Notes: generated from the sequence alone by a model not told the origin. Numbered from the stretch's first letter, positions 1 to 9,841 are shown. The stretch is 64,000 bases of DNA from an uncultured Tolumonas sp. (GCF_963678185.1 NZ_OY782757.1:2346001-2410000), one strand, 5' to 3'. Made by a program: numbers and translations.

Positions 1-93
1 GCGGTGCATCACAGCATTGCCAACAAGGTCTACGGTTATTTACAGGACGGCAAAATTAAAGGCCGCAAAGTGAGAGTACGCAAGCTGGTGTAA
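1..93 (+). CDS. dbpA: C-terminal end of a DbpA-type DEAD-box RNA helicase (partial)
   Basis: The window opens inside a reading frame that runs 30 codons to a TAA at 91-93. The visible tail contains GKIKGRKVRVRKLV, which matches the end of the DbpA RNA-binding domain (the RRM-like domain that targets DbpA to hairpin 92 of 23S rRNA), where a K-I-K-G-[KR] turn is followed by R-V-R. The helicase core lies outside the window, so the assignment rests on about 20 residues. The next gene is another DEAD-box helicase on the same strand, 88 bp downstream. Another helicase carrying a DbpA-type domain, such as DeaD, is possible but less likely because DeaD usually has a longer basic tail. Confidence 0.6.
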   Translation, partial: AVHHSIANKVYGYLQDGKIKGRKVRVRKLV

Positions 94-181
94 GGCCTTA
101 TTACCGACGACTTGCATCTTCTAAAAGCGATACGCACAGCGTTGCTGCTTTCACATTTTATAAAACAGGAATCACCATTTA

Positions 182-1648
182 ATGTCATTTACTGAACTGG
201 GCTTAAGCGAACTCATACTGCGTGCCGTGAAAGAAAAAGGCTACGACACTCCATCCCCGATCCAACAGCAGGCGATCCCTGCCGTGATGGCCGGTAAAGA
301 TGTGATGGCGGCGGCACAAACCGGCACCGGTAAAACAGCCGGCTTTACCCTGCCGCTGTTGCACCGTCTGTCACGCGGTAATCTGGCTCGCTCGAATGCC
401 GTTCGTGCACTGGTGCTGACGCCAACGCGTGAGCTGGCAGCACAAGTTGCTGAAAGCGTCACCACCTATGGGAAATACCTGCCGCTGAAATCAGTGGTGG
501 TGTTCGGTGGCGTGAATATTAATCCGCAGATGCTGGCGATGCGCAAAGGCGCGGACGTGCTGGTGGCAACGCCAGGTCGTCTGCTGGATCTGGTCAGCCA
601 GAACGCCCTGCATTTCCGCCAACTGGAAGTGCTGATTTTAGATGAAGCCGACCGCATGCTGGACATGGGTTTTATCCGCGATATCCGTAAAATCATCAAC
701 ATGCTGCCAAAAGATCGTCAGACGCTGATGTTCTCTGCGACCTTCTCCGATGAGATCCGCACACTGGCGAGTGGCTTGCTGAATGAGCCAGTACAAATTG
801 ATGTGGCACCGCGCAACACCACCGCGGAAACCATCAAACAAACCATCTGCCCGGTCGATAAAGGCCGCAAACCGGCGCTGTTGTGTCATTTAATCAAACA
901 CAACAACTGGCAGCAGGTATTGGTGTTTATGCGCACCAAACATGGCGCCAATAAACTGGTCACCCAGCTGGAAACCGCTGGCATTCAGGCCGCCGCTATC
1001 CACGGTAACAAGAGCCAGGGCGCGCGCACCCGTGCGTTATCCGGCTTTAAAGATGGCTCTGTGCGTGTGCTGGTCGCCACCGATATTGCCGCACGCGGCA
1101 TCGACATCGCGCAACTGCCGCAAGTGGTGAACTACGAACTGCCAAATATCGCCGAAGATTACGTGCACCGTATCGGTCGTACCGGTCGTGCCGGTATGGA
1201 AGGTCATGCGATTTCTCTGGTCAGTGCTGATGAACAGCCATTGCTGGTTGATGTGGAAAAACTGATCCAACAAATTCTGCCGCGTGAAGAATTTGATGGC
1301 TTCAAGCCACAAAATCCGGTCGCGATGACCACCACAGCACAACTGACGCGCCCAGTGAAAAAACCGAAAAAACCGAAGATGGAAAGTTTCGGTGACAACG
1401 AACCTCGTCCACCGCGTACGCCTCGTACAGCACAAGGTGAACAACGCAAAGCCAACAACCCTCACATGGGCCAGCCACGCGCGCATCAAGCCCGCCAGTC
1501 GGAAGGCGCGGCAAAACCGGCATCGCCAACTCGCTCTGGCACTCAGCGCGCCGGTCAGCCAGCACGTTCGCCACATGCACCTGCTGGTCGCCCACAAGGT
1601 AACCGTTCAGCTGCAGGCGGACAACGCAGCAGCAAACCGCAACACTAA
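182..1648 (+). CDS. rhlE: DEAD-box ATP-dependent RNA helicase, RhlE type
   Basis: This 488-residue protein is an ATP-dependent RNA helicase that remodels RNA duplexes, in this subfamily linked to ribosome maturation and RNA decay. The motifs are complete. The Q-motif region (SPIQQQAIP) is near residue 25, motif I AQTGTGKT is at 45-52, PTRELA at 81-86, DEAD at 154-157, SAT follows, and the helicase-C end carries RIGRTGRAG. The opening [10 protein letters not shown] and the absence of a folded accessory domain point to RhlE rather than SrmB, RhlB or DeaD. The last 100 residues are a low-complexity tail rich in P, R, Q, A and K, usual for RhlE and probably RNA-binding. The start ATG has AGGA at 167-170. 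No obvious operon partner lies downstream: 147 bp separate it from the kinase gene. Confidence 0.93.
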   Translation: MSFTELGLSELILRAVKEKGYDTPSPIQQQAIPAVMAGKDVMAAAQTGTGKTAGFTLPLLHRLSRGNLARSNAVRALVLTPTRELAAQVAESVTTYGKYLPLKSVVVFGGVNINPQMLAMRKGADVLVATPGRLLDLVSQNALHFRQLEVLILDEADRMLDMGFIRDIRKIINMLPKDRQTLMFSATFSDEIRTLASGLLNEPVQIDVAPRNTTAETIKQTICPVDKGRKPALLCHLIKHNNWQQVLVFMRTKHGANKLVTQLETAGIQAAAIHGNKSQGARTRALSGFKDGSVRVLVATDIAARGIDIAQLPQVVNYELPNIAEDYVHRIGRTGRAGMEGHAISLVSADEQPLLVDVEKLIQQILPREEFDGFKPQNPVAMTTTAQLTRPVKKPKKPKMESFGDNEPRPPRTPRTAQGEQRKANNPHMGQPRAHQARQSEGAAKPASPTRSGTQRAGQPARSPHAPAGRPQGNRSAAGGQRSSKPQH

Positions 1649-1659
1649 GTTATACCTGA

Positions 1660-1690
1660 ATTGCGGAGCCATTCTCATTGGCTCCGCAAT
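1660..1690 (+). terminator. Hairpin after rhlE without a U-tract
   Basis: A perfect 12-bp inverted repeat (ATTGCGGAGCCA / TGGCTCCGCAAT) with a 7-nt loop begins 12 bp after the rhlE stop codon. The placement is right for a terminator or a 3' mRNA-stabilising hairpin. No run of T follows (CGTCATCTC), so intrinsic termination is uncertain. Confidence 0.45.
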
Positions 1691-1795
1691 CGTCATCTCA
1701 CAATTCTGCACTCCAGCTACAACCTCGCCGGCCATACCATCTACACTCTTCTTATCTATCGTTAACATGCATCTGAGCCACAAGATAAGCTGCTG

Positions 1796-4700
1796 ATGAC
1801 AAGTCATATGAAAGACAAACATGCCCCCACATTGATCTGGTTAATCATCACTCTTTTAGCGGTGGGGTTAGGTGTTGGCTTGCAAAAACATCTGCTGGAA
1901 CAACAACAGCACGAAGCACAGGCTAAGCAGGTACACCAGATCGTGCTGGATATTCAATCCATCAGCAGCCGCAGCCCGGTGATGGGGGCTTGTGTGTTGA
2001 TGGGGCTGGTTTCCGATAGTATCAAACAGCGGCTTGATGGTCTGATCCCAGCCGATGACCCGCGACTGCAGCAGGAATTTGTCAGTGTCTTGCAGCAATA
2101 TCATGCCGATATTGCGGTGGTTGAAGATAACACCGGTCTGGTGGTCGGTTACTTTAATAACAATCCCGCGTACAGCTCACTGGGCGTCAACGTCAGTTAT
2201 CGGCCTTACTGGCAACGAGCCATCAAAGGAGTTCCAAACGTTTATCCCGCCATTGGTGTCGCCGATGAACTGCGCGGGTTATACATCGCCGCACCGGTGC
2301 ACCGCACCATGTCGAATCAATCGCCCGTGAACGGGGTGTATACCGTGCGTGTCAGCGCGGCATTACTGGATGAAACACTTAAAACACAAACCAGCCCCGC
2401 GCTACTGGTATCACCAGATGGTGTGGTATTTGCGTCTAATCGACCGAAGTGGATCTTAAAGATGGCCGCCCCGATCACCGAGCCACAACGTCAGCGCTTA
2501 ATAGCCGAAAAACAATTTAAAAATCTGTTCCGTGACCATGTTCCAGCCTCACTGCCTTTTACCCTGAATAAAGAAAGTATCGCTTTTGAGGGCAAACAAT
2601 ATGCTATCAGCAGCGCTGCGCTAGATTGGCCGGACCAGCAGGGCTCCTGGCAAGTCGTGTTATTACAGGATATGTCAGGCTGGTTGCCACTGTGGCAGGC
2701 GGCCCTGTTAGCCGCACTGATTATTGTCGCCATGTCGATCTTACGCTGGGTCTGGTTATTACAGCGGCAGATGGAAGCCGAAACCGTAGCCGCAGCAGAA
2801 ACACAACAAGCAATTCAGCAACGCGCCCGCCAACATCTGCAAGACCTTTCCGATGCTCTGCCGCTGGCGATTTTTCAGTTCCGTAGTGGCGACGATGAAG
2901 AGCACAGTCGTTATACCTATGCCAGCGCAAAAACCCGTGAAGTATTAGGGCTGAACCCCTATGAATTACTGACAGATGTACGGGCGCTGGAACGTATTTT
3001 ATTGCCGGAAGAATGTAGTTCGGTGGTTGCCGCCATTACCCAAGCCTTTCAGGAGCACCGCGATTTTGATCTGGAACACCGGATTTATCGCCATGGCGAG
3101 ATCCGTTGGGTACGGGTCAAAGCACTCTGCAACCGGCAGGAAGAGCATGACTGGATCTGGAACGGTTACTGGATGGACATCACCGCCCGCCATCAGCAGA
3201 CCGAGCAATTACGTCAGGCCAAAGAAGCCGCCGAATCGGCCACCCGTACCAAATCGATGTTTCTCGCCAACATGAGCCATGAAATCCGCACGCCGATGAA
3301 TGCGGTGATCGGGCTGGCGTATCTGGCGCTGAAAACCGAACTTTCCGCCAAACAGCGCGACTATCTGAATAAAATTCATCAGGCCGGCACGTCGTTACTG
3401 GGCATCATCAATGACATTCTCGATGTCTCCAAAATCGAAGCCAATCAGCTGAAACTGGAACATATCGCCTTTAATCTCGACGATGTATTAGCCAATCTGT
3501 CGGTCATGTCATCACAACGGGCGAATGAAAAAGGGCTGGAGCTGCTGTTTGATATCGCGCCGGATATTCCACGCAGTCTGCTGGGTGACCCGTTACGGCT
3601 GGGCCAGATCTTAATCAATCTGGTCAGTAACGCGGTGAAATTTACCGAACAGGGTTATGTGCATTTGCAGGTGCGCCAGCAAGCGCGAGCTGACGACCAG
3701 CTGACGCTGCAATTTACTATCCGCGATACCGGTATTGGCATGACGCCGGAACAAACCAGCCGCCTGTTTCAAGCCTTTACGCAAGCCGATGGTTCAACCA
3801 CCCGCCGCTTTGGTGGCACCGGCCTGGGCCTGACCATTGCCCGCCATTTAGTCGAGCAAATGGGTGGCACCATCCAGGTAAAAAGTGAACCTGATGTCGG
3901 CAGTGAATTTTCGTTTGCCATCCAACTGACCGCCAATCAGATCATGAACGAAAAACGCCGGCTGATCCCCGGTGCAATCACCGGACTGCGAGTGTTGGTG
4001 GTCGATGACAATGAGGTAGCCTGCGATATTTTGCTCGCCGCATTACAGCAATTACCGCTGCATGCCGAAGCGGTGACCAGTGCTAACCAAGCGTGGTTAC
4101 GCTTGCAGCAAGCCAATCAGGAAGGTACGCCATTTCATTTGCTGATGACCGATTGGCAGATGCCGGAAATGAATGGCATTGTGCTGGCACAACACGCGCG
4201 GGAATTACCCATACCACCCCGCATGGTGCTGGTCACGGCGTTTAGTTATGACGACATTCAGCAGGAAGCCAAAGCCGTTGGTTTTGAAGGTTTCCTGACC
4301 AAACCGATCAGCCAGTCGCAGGTGGTTGATGGTCTGATGCGGCTGTTTGCGCCACCGCAAGGTGAAACCATCGCGGTATTCGAGCATCTGCTCTTACCGC
4401 AATTCCGGCAAGCCAATGTGCTGCTGGCGGAAGATAACCCGATCAATCAGCAAATTGCCGTCGAAATGATGATCGCCAGCGGTATCCACACCGACGTAGC
4501 AGCCAATGGTCATGAAGCGATGTCGTTACTGTTTTCTCATGAGCCAACGCATTACGATCTGGTGTTTATGGATCTGCAGATGCCGGGCTTAGATGGCCAT
4601 GAAGCCACGCTAGCGATCCGCGCCGATGCCCGTTTTCAACAACTCCCGATCATCGCCATGACTGCACACGCACTGCAGGATGAACGCGAACGTTGTCTGG

Positions 4701-5455
4701 TCGAAGGCATGAACGACCATATTGCAAAACCGATTGATCCACAGTTGTTCTATAAACTGCTGAGCCACTATCTGGTTCACAAACTGAGTGGCAGTCGGCA
4801 AAGCGCATCCAGTAATGCAAACCTGCAGCTGCAGCTACAGCTGGATGGGCTGGATAGCCAAACCGCGTTACAGCGGGTTAATGGTAACCAAACCCTTTAT
4901 CTACAGTTATTACAGCAATTTTGCCATGAACAAGGCGGCATTCCGGCCCGCATCCGCGATTTACTGGCACAACAACAGCCAACCATTGCCAAACCATTGG
5001 CCCACAGTCTGAAAGGGGTGGCCGCCAATATTGGTGCTATTGCGGTATCCGATCTGGCGGCACAGCTGGAAAAAGCACTGAGTCATTCCACTGACATGGC
5101 GGGTTTACTGGTGATGACGAATCAGCTGGATGGCGCACTGCAGCAACTCTGCCGCCAAATCAACACGCAAATCATTCCGCATGATCTGCAGTTGGCCACT
5201 ACCACCCATCATTTACAACGTGTCACTGACGAAGCGTTGGCAACACTGCGGAAGCTGATTGGCGATAACGATTGCGGCGCGTTAGATCTGTACGCTCAGC
5301 TAGAGCCCGGTTTACAGGCGCTGATCCCGCAGGCGGAATTACAACAGATCAATAATCATCTGCAGGCATTTGATTTCGATCTGGCACTGGCACGATTAGA
5401 ACGTTTTACGCTGGTTCCGGCACCGGCAACTCCAGACGTTCAATCACCCGATTGA
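1796..5455 (+). CDS. Hybrid sensor histidine kinase (PDC/Cache sensor, PAS, HisKA, HATPase, two receivers, HPt)
   Basis: A 1219-residue membrane kinase with a full phosphorelay in one chain. A first membrane segment lies near residues 12-30 and a second near 300-325. The periplasmic part between them contains YRPYWQRAIKG followed by a GLYIAAPV strand, a pattern typical of DctB-like PDC/Cache sensors. A PAS domain at about 345-465 ends in YWMDITA. The HisKA phospho-acceptor is His495 in SHEIRTPMN. The HATPase N-box LINLVSNAVKF and G-boxes are intact. Two receiver domains follow with predicted acceptors Asp786 (MTDWQMPEMNG) and Asp926 (MDLQMPGLDG). The C-terminal HPt has His1070 in AHSLKG. No dedicated response regulator is next to it. 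Its 3' end overlaps the convergent HD-GYP gene by 50 bp. The ligand cannot be read from sequence. An ATG at 1808 is an alternative start; neither has a clear ribosome site. Confidence 0.9.
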   Translation: MTSHMKDKHAPTLIWLIITLLAVGLGVGLQKHLLEQQQHEAQAKQVHQIVLDIQSISSRSPVMGACVLMGLVSDSIKQRLDGLIPADDPRLQQEFVSVLQQYHADIAVVEDNTGLVVGYFNNNPAYSSLGVNVSYRPYWQRAIKGVPNVYPAIGVADELRGLYIAAPVHRTMSNQSPVNGVYTVRVSAALLDETLKTQTSPALLVSPDGVVFASNRPKWILKMAAPITEPQRQRLIAEKQFKNLFRDHVPASLPFTLNKESIAFEGKQYAISSAALDWPDQQGSWQVVLLQDMSGWLPLWQAALLAALIIVAMSILRWVWLLQRQMEAETVAAAETQQAIQQRARQHLQDLSDALPLAIFQFRSGDDEEHSRYTYASAKTREVLGLNPYELLTDVRALERILLPEECSSVVAAITQAFQEHRDFDLEHRIYRHGEIRWVRVKALCNRQEEHDWIWNGYWMDITARHQQTEQLRQAKEAAESATRTKSMFLANMSHEIRTPMNAVIGLAYLALKTELSAKQRDYLNKIHQAGTSLLGIINDILDVSKIEANQLKLEHIAFNLDDVLANLSVMSSQRANEKGLELLFDIAPDIPRSLLGDPLRLGQILINLVSNAVKFTEQGYVHLQVRQQARADDQLTLQFTIRDTGIGMTPEQTSRLFQAFTQADGSTTRRFGGTGLGLTIARHLVEQMGGTIQVKSEPDVGSEFSFAIQLTANQIMNEKRRLIPGAITGLRVLVVDDNEVACDILLAALQQLPLHAEAVTSANQAWLRLQQANQEGTPFHLLMTDWQMPEMNGIVLAQHARELPIPPRMVLVTAFSYDDIQQEAKAVGFEGFLTKPISQSQVVDGLMRLFAPPQGETIAVFEHLLLPQFRQANVLLAEDNPINQQIAVEMMIASGIHTDVAANGHEAMSLLFSHEPTHYDLVFMDLQMPGLDGHEATLAIRADARFQQLPIIAMTAHALQDERERCLVEGMNDHIAKPIDPQLFYKLLSHYLVHKLSGSRQSASSNANLQLQLQLDGLDSQTALQRVNGNQTLYLQLLQQFCHEQGGIPARIRDLLAQQQPTIAKPLAHSLKGVAANIGAIAVSDLAAQLEKALSHSTDMAGLLVMTNQLDGALQQLCRQINTQIIPHDLQLATTTHHLQRVTDEALATLRKLIGDNDCGALDLYAQLEPGLQALIPQAELQQINNHLQAFDFDLALARLERFTLVPAPATPDVQSPD

Positions 5456-6776
5456 GGGCGGCAAAACAGTCGGCATCAATCGCGGTGCCCACCGTTTCCG
5501 CCATGATATCGAGGGTTTTTGGAATCGGGATCGCGCCACGATATGGCCGGGCCGCAGTGATCGCATCAAAGATATCCGCCGTGGTAATGATGCGGGTTTC
5601 CAGCGTGATCTGCCCGGCGGTCAGCCCTTTCGGATAACCTTGACCATCCAGCCGTTCATGATGTGCGCCCGCCACACGCGCCAGCTCCGCAAAGGCCGAA
5701 ATCCGGCTTAAAATATTTTCGGTAAACTCCGCATGCCGCTGTACCGCTGCCCATTCCTCGGCATTCAGTTTGCCAGGTTTATCCAAAATCGTATTACTCA
5801 CCCCCAGCTTGCCCACATCGTGCAATAAGGCGCCGCGTTTCAGCCAACGCCGCCGCTCTGGCGATAAACCCAGCTCCTGCGCCAGCATATCGGTATACAG
5901 CGCCACCCGACCGCTATGGCCGGCGGTGTAAGGGCTTTTCGAGTCAACCACCTGACCAAAGGCCGCGGCGATCTCATCCAGATAATCTTCATCTAACGGC
6001 CGCTCGCCCTCACCGGCTAACAACGCAAACACCTGCTGCTCTAACGTCGGTGACGCCAGCGTTTGCCAGAAAGAGTCATTATTAGAAACTTGCTCAAACA
6101 GCTGAACCAGCGTTGGATCAAACCATTTTTTCACGCGCTGCTGCACCTCTTTGCGCGCCGCGACCGGCCCACTGGCGGAATGAAACACATCAACAATCTG
6201 CGCCAACAATGCAATTCGCGCATACAACGGGATCTGCTCACCGACCAGCCCAGCCGGTTTACCGCCGCCATCCCAATGTTCATCCAGCGACAAGATGCCT
6301 TGTGCGACCGGTTCACTAAACCGCAGCTGCCGGGCAATCTCCGCCCCGCGCTGACAACGTGTTTGGATCAGTTCTGTCGCGATCTGCTCACCGTTACGAA
6401 AGATAGTAAACAGACTGCTGAAACGTTCGCTTAAACCAGCCTGCAAACCGGTATGTTTTAAGACGAACGTCACCACGTTGGCGATGCTGCTATCGACTTG
6501 CGAAAAATCGTGTTTAAAACGCAGATCATCGGTCAGGTATAACTCGCAGATCCGCGCGGCATTACTGCTACAGCCCAGATCTTTCAGCAGCAACATGTAA
6601 TACAGTTCATGTAATTGCTGTGCCGGCAAACCGAGCCGCTCACCGAGCTGCATGCCGATCCAGCAACAGCGTACGCAATGCCCTTCCGGCTGCCCTTCGG
6701 TGATATCCAACGCATGACTGAGCGAACCGATCAATTCCGACAGACGTAACTCATTACTGGTGCTAAAGCGCTGCAT
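5406..6776 (-). CDS. HD-GYP domain c-di-GMP phosphodiesterase
   Basis: This gene encodes about 456 residues and probably hydrolyses cyclic di-GMP. The C-terminal half carries an intact HD-GYP signature: LLHDVGKLGV for the HD pair, then HHERLDGQGYPKGL for the GYP loop and downstream TTADIFDAIT. The N-terminal half looks like a degenerate HD domain: an EGHCVR stretch is present, but the position of the HD pair reads LLLKDLGCS. No membrane segment or receiver domain is seen, so it is probably cytoplasmic. The frame is open from a TTG at 6791, but that TTG is part of TTGGAG, an ideal Shine-Dalgarno sequence 9 nt before the ATG at 6776, so the ATG is chosen. It is convergent with, and overlaps by 50 bp, the hybrid kinase gene, which hints at a shared signalling role. 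Confidence 0.88.
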   Translation of the reverse strand: MQRFSTSNELRLSELIGSLSHALDITEGQPEGHCVRCCWIGMQLGERLGLPAQQLHELYYMLLLKDLGCSSNAARICELYLTDDLRFKHDFSQVDSSIANVVTFVLKHTGLQAGLSERFSSLFTIFRNGEQIATELIQTRCQRGAEIARQLRFSEPVAQGILSLDEHWDGGGKPAGLVGEQIPLYARIALLAQIVDVFHSASGPVAARKEVQQRVKKWFDPTLVQLFEQVSNNDSFWQTLASPTLEQQVFALLAGEGERPLDEDYLDEIAAAFGQVVDSKSPYTAGHSGRVALYTDMLAQELGLSPERRRWLKRGALLHDVGKLGVSNTILDKPGKLNAEEWAAVQRHAEFTENILSRISAFAELARVAGAHHERLDGQGYPKGLTAGQITLETRIITTADIFDAITAARPYRGAIPIPKTLDIMAETVGTAIDADCFAALNRVIERLELPVPEPA

Positions 6777-6840
6777 GTCGCTGATCTCCAAAGGCTGGTA
6801 TCAAAAAGCATAGAGGAAAAAAGTGATACGCGGCAAAAAC

Positions 6841-6878
6841 AAAAAAGGCGCAAACTTGGCGGTATCGCACCTCTTTTT
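6841..6878 (-). terminator. Probable terminator for the marR-type gene
   Basis: GGCGC at 6847-6851 and GCACC at 6867-6871 pair with one wobble around a 15-nt loop. On the minus strand the stem is followed by seven T, and on the plus strand by six T, so it could work in both directions. It sits about 50 bp downstream of the MarR-family stop codon. Confidence 0.5.
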
Positions 6879-6928
6879 TGTGAGCTGGGTTTTTGTCAGC
6901 TGGAAAAAGTTTGTTCAGGAACGCAGGT

Positions 6929-7417
6929 TCAGTCGTCGCTGGCTGCTGTTAACGGGTTGTGGTCGGGACTCAGTAGCTGGGCAAATTGGGTGTCGGCCAA
7001 TTTCTGCATAATCGCGCGCCACTGTTGTTCAGCATCACTACCCGCGTCGTTAAACACTTGTGTCATCAGCTCGCGTTGGCTTTGCGATAAGCGATTTTCC
7101 AGCGCTTGCCCTGAGCTGGTTAGCGTTAACCGCTTGATGCGTTTATCAAATTCGTCGGTATTCGCTGCGATCAAATCGAGCTCTTTTAGCACACGTAACG
7201 GGCCATTCAGCGCTTGTTTACTGACGTCAAGAATCTTCAGCAACGCATTCACGCTGATGGCGGGGTTGCGCCCGACAAAATAGAGAATACGGTGATGCAC
7301 ACGCGCTAACCCCTGCTCCGCCAAGATCGCATCGGGGCCGGAGGTAAACGCACGGAAGGCAAAATGGAACAGCTCTAACGCCGCATTGAGCGAATTTTGA
7401 TTATTTTGGTCAACCAT
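6929..7417 (-). CDS. MarR-family transcriptional regulator
   Basis: A 162-residue protein with the winged-helix layout of MarR repressors. An N-terminal dimerisation helix (ALELFHFAFRAFTSG) is followed by LARVHHRILYFVGRNPAISVN. The recognition region DVSKQALNGPLRVLKELDLI comes next, then a wing carrying the acidic/basic pattern DEFDKRIKRLTLT, and a C-terminal dimerisation helix. It is divergent from the aminotransferase gene, with 131 bp between the two start codons and an inverted repeat in that gap that could be its operator. The natural reading is that it controls the aminotransferase and itself. The ligand is unknown. Confidence 0.88.
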   Translation of the reverse strand: MVDQNNQNSLNAALELFHFAFRAFTSGPDAILAEQGLARVHHRILYFVGRNPAISVNALLKILDVSKQALNGPLRVLKELDLIAANTDEFDKRIKRLTLTSSGQALENRLSQSQRELMTQVFNDAGSDAEQQWRAIMQKLADTQFAQLLSPDHNPLTAASDD

Positions 7418-7442
7418 ATTGACTTAATTGAGTGCGCTGGCA

Positions 7443-7469
7443 AGATAGGTCAACTTCGCTGACGTATCT
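7443..7469. promoter_or_regulatory. Inverted repeat, candidate MarR-family operator
   Basis: AGATAGGTCA at 7443-7452 and TGACGTATCT at 7460-7469 form a 10-bp inverted repeat with one mismatch and a 7-bp spacer. It lies between the divergent marR-like and aminotransferase genes, 26 bp from the marR-like start codon. The size and symmetry suit a dimeric winged-helix repressor. The link to this regulator is an inference from position. Confidence 0.5.
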
Positions 7470-7548
7470 ACCGATAATTTACTAGAATCTATCGTCCTGC
7501 ATCAGAAATAGCAATGAAACAACTCATGCCCGCAGCACCGGAGGCCGC

Positions 7549-8703
7549 ATGTTCGCCGAACGCATTCAACATCTCACATCCTCAATCATCCGAGAAATCT
7601 TAGCCAGCGCGCAAAAGCCGAATATCATTTCATTCGCCGGCGGCTTACCGGCGGAAGGCAGTTTTCCGGATATTGACTGGTCGGTGTTGCCGAACAAGGT
7701 CAGACAATATGGCATGAGTGAAGGTGAACCGGAACTGCGTGAAGCAATTGCTGCCGAAGCGCGCCAGAAAGGCATCGATTGTGATGCCAATCAGGTGCTG
7801 ATTTTGTCGGGCTCACAACAAGGGCTCGATTTAGTCTCGAAACTGTTCATCGACCCGAACAGCAAGGTGCTGGTTGAATCACCGACCTATCTGGCGGCGT
7901 TGCAGTGTTTTAATTTGTTTCAAGCGCAATGCCAAGGCATCCAACTCGGCACCCAAGGGCCAGATATCGGAAATTTTGAACATCAGATCCGCGACCACAA
8001 ACCGCGTTTTTCTTACCTGATCCCGAGTTTCCAAAACCCGTCGGGCACCTGTTATGACGTGGCCTCACGTCAGGCCGTAGCGGCGTTACTCGATCAATAC
8101 AACCTGCCATTGATTGAAGATGAGCCGTACTGCGAGCTGGATTATGACAATCTGACCAAACCGCCAATCTGCTCGTTTCTAAAAACCGCACCGTGGATCT
8201 ATTTTGGTTCGTTTTCCAAAGTGCTGATCCCCGGTTTACGGATCGGTTATCTGATTGCGCACCCTGATTTGATCACTCATCTGGTGCGTCTGAAACAGGC
8301 AGCGGATTTGCACACCAACCGTCCAGGACAATGGCTGGCGCTGGAGTACATGAACTCGGCCGATAAACCACAACGTCTGGAACGTCTGCGTGACTTTTAT
8401 CGTGTACGTCGCGACGCATTTGCCGCGGCACTGGAGAGTGAATTTGCCGATCTGGCGGAGTGGCAGATCCCATCCGGCGGACTGTTTTTCTGGTTAAAAT
8501 TGAAAAACGCGGTGGATACCCGCCCGCTGTTAAAAATTGCGCTGGAAGCCGGGGTGGCCTTTATGCCGGGTGAAGCGTTCTTTGCGGAAAGCAATCCGCC
8601 GCATGGTTATATCCGCCTGAACTTCAGCCATACCGAACCAGAGAAAATGGTGGAAGGTTTACGCCGTCTGCGCAAAGTATTATTGGAAGCCAATATCGCT
8701 TAA
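7549..8703 (+). CDS. PLP-dependent class I/II aminotransferase (2-aminoadipate / MocR-catalytic-domain type)
   Basis: A 384-residue fold-type I PLP enzyme. The N-terminus ISFAGGLPAEGSFP and the block GEPELREAIAAEA, then LILSGSQQGLDL, are typical of the LysN/2-aminoadipate aminotransferase branch, which also supplies the catalytic half of MocR regulators. The N-terminal DNA-binding domain of MocR is absent. The PLP lysine is in FGSFSKVLIPGLRIGY. DEPYCELDYD holds the conserved aspartate and tyrosine that contact the cofactor. A strong ribosome site (GGAGG) precedes the ATG. The true amino donor cannot be told from sequence; branched-chain, aromatic or 2-aminoadipate transamination are all possible. 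It is divergent from a MarR regulator and followed by a bidirectional terminator, so it is a single-gene unit. Confidence 0.87.
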   Translation: MFAERIQHLTSSIIREILASAQKPNIISFAGGLPAEGSFPDIDWSVLPNKVRQYGMSEGEPELREAIAAEARQKGIDCDANQVLILSGSQQGLDLVSKLFIDPNSKVLVESPTYLAALQCFNLFQAQCQGIQLGTQGPDIGNFEHQIRDHKPRFSYLIPSFQNPSGTCYDVASRQAVAALLDQYNLPLIEDEPYCELDYDNLTKPPICSFLKTAPWIYFGSFSKVLIPGLRIGYLIAHPDLITHLVRLKQAADLHTNRPGQWLALEYMNSADKPQRLERLRDFYRVRRDAFAAALESEFADLAEWQIPSGGLFFWLKLKNAVDTRPLLKIALEAGVAFMPGEAFFAESNPPHGYIRLNFSHTEPEKMVEGLRRLRKVLLEANIA

Positions 8704-8720
8704 CGGCCCAAAATGGCATG

Positions 8721-8759
8721 AAAAAAGGCGCGATACCACAAGGTATGGCGCCTTTTTTA
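8721..8759. terminator. Bidirectional intrinsic terminator
   Basis: AAAAAAGGCGC and GCGCCTTTTTT flank a GATACC/GGTAT inner stem and a short ACAA loop. The A-run on the left and the T-run on the right make it functional for both the aminotransferase gene (plus) and metF (minus), which converge here. Confidence 0.9.
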
Positions 8760-8782
8760 TATTCAGATTTTATATCAAAGCA

Positions 8783-9694
<912 letters not shown>

Positions 9695-9745
9695 TTACGG
9701 CCTGTGGGACGGAAGGCTCCGCTTCCTGCATCGACCAAACAAAAC

Positions 9746-9777
9746 AGATGTTTGGACGTCTAAATGTCTATACATCT
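9746..9777 (-). promoter_or_regulatory. MetJ operator: four tandem Met boxes
   Basis: Four contiguous 8-bp units at 9746-9753, 9754-9761, 9762-9769 and 9770-9777 match the Met box consensus AGACGTCT at 6, 7, 6 and 6 of 8 positions. MetJ dimers bind such arrays cooperatively. The array lies 70-101 bp upstream of the metF start codon, where a promoter is expected. Confidence 0.85.
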
Positions 9778-9790
9778 TATTTGAACTGTT

Positions 9791-9831
9791 CAGAATGTCA
9801 ACATCTCACCTTAAGCATATCTGACATTCTG
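9791..9831. repeat. 10-bp perfect inverted repeat between recD and metF
   Basis: CAGAATGTCA (9791-9800) and TGACATTCTG (9822-9831) are exact inverted copies separated by 21 bp. It begins 11 bp beyond the recD stop codon and lies beside the Met box array. It could be the 3' hairpin of the recCBD transcript or a second regulatory site for metF; no T-run follows on the minus strand. Confidence 0.5.
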
Positions 9832-9841
9832 TTGTCCGTCG

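Noticed and set aside
1037..1597. 186-codon open frame on the minus strand inside rhlE
   Set aside because: It is antisense to a gene with full DEAD-box motifs, is rich in Arg, Trp, Phe and Cys, and has no recognisable motif.
6777..6791. TTG start for the HD-GYP gene
   Set aside because: The TTG is part of TTGGAG, which makes a good Shine-Dalgarno for the ATG at 6776.
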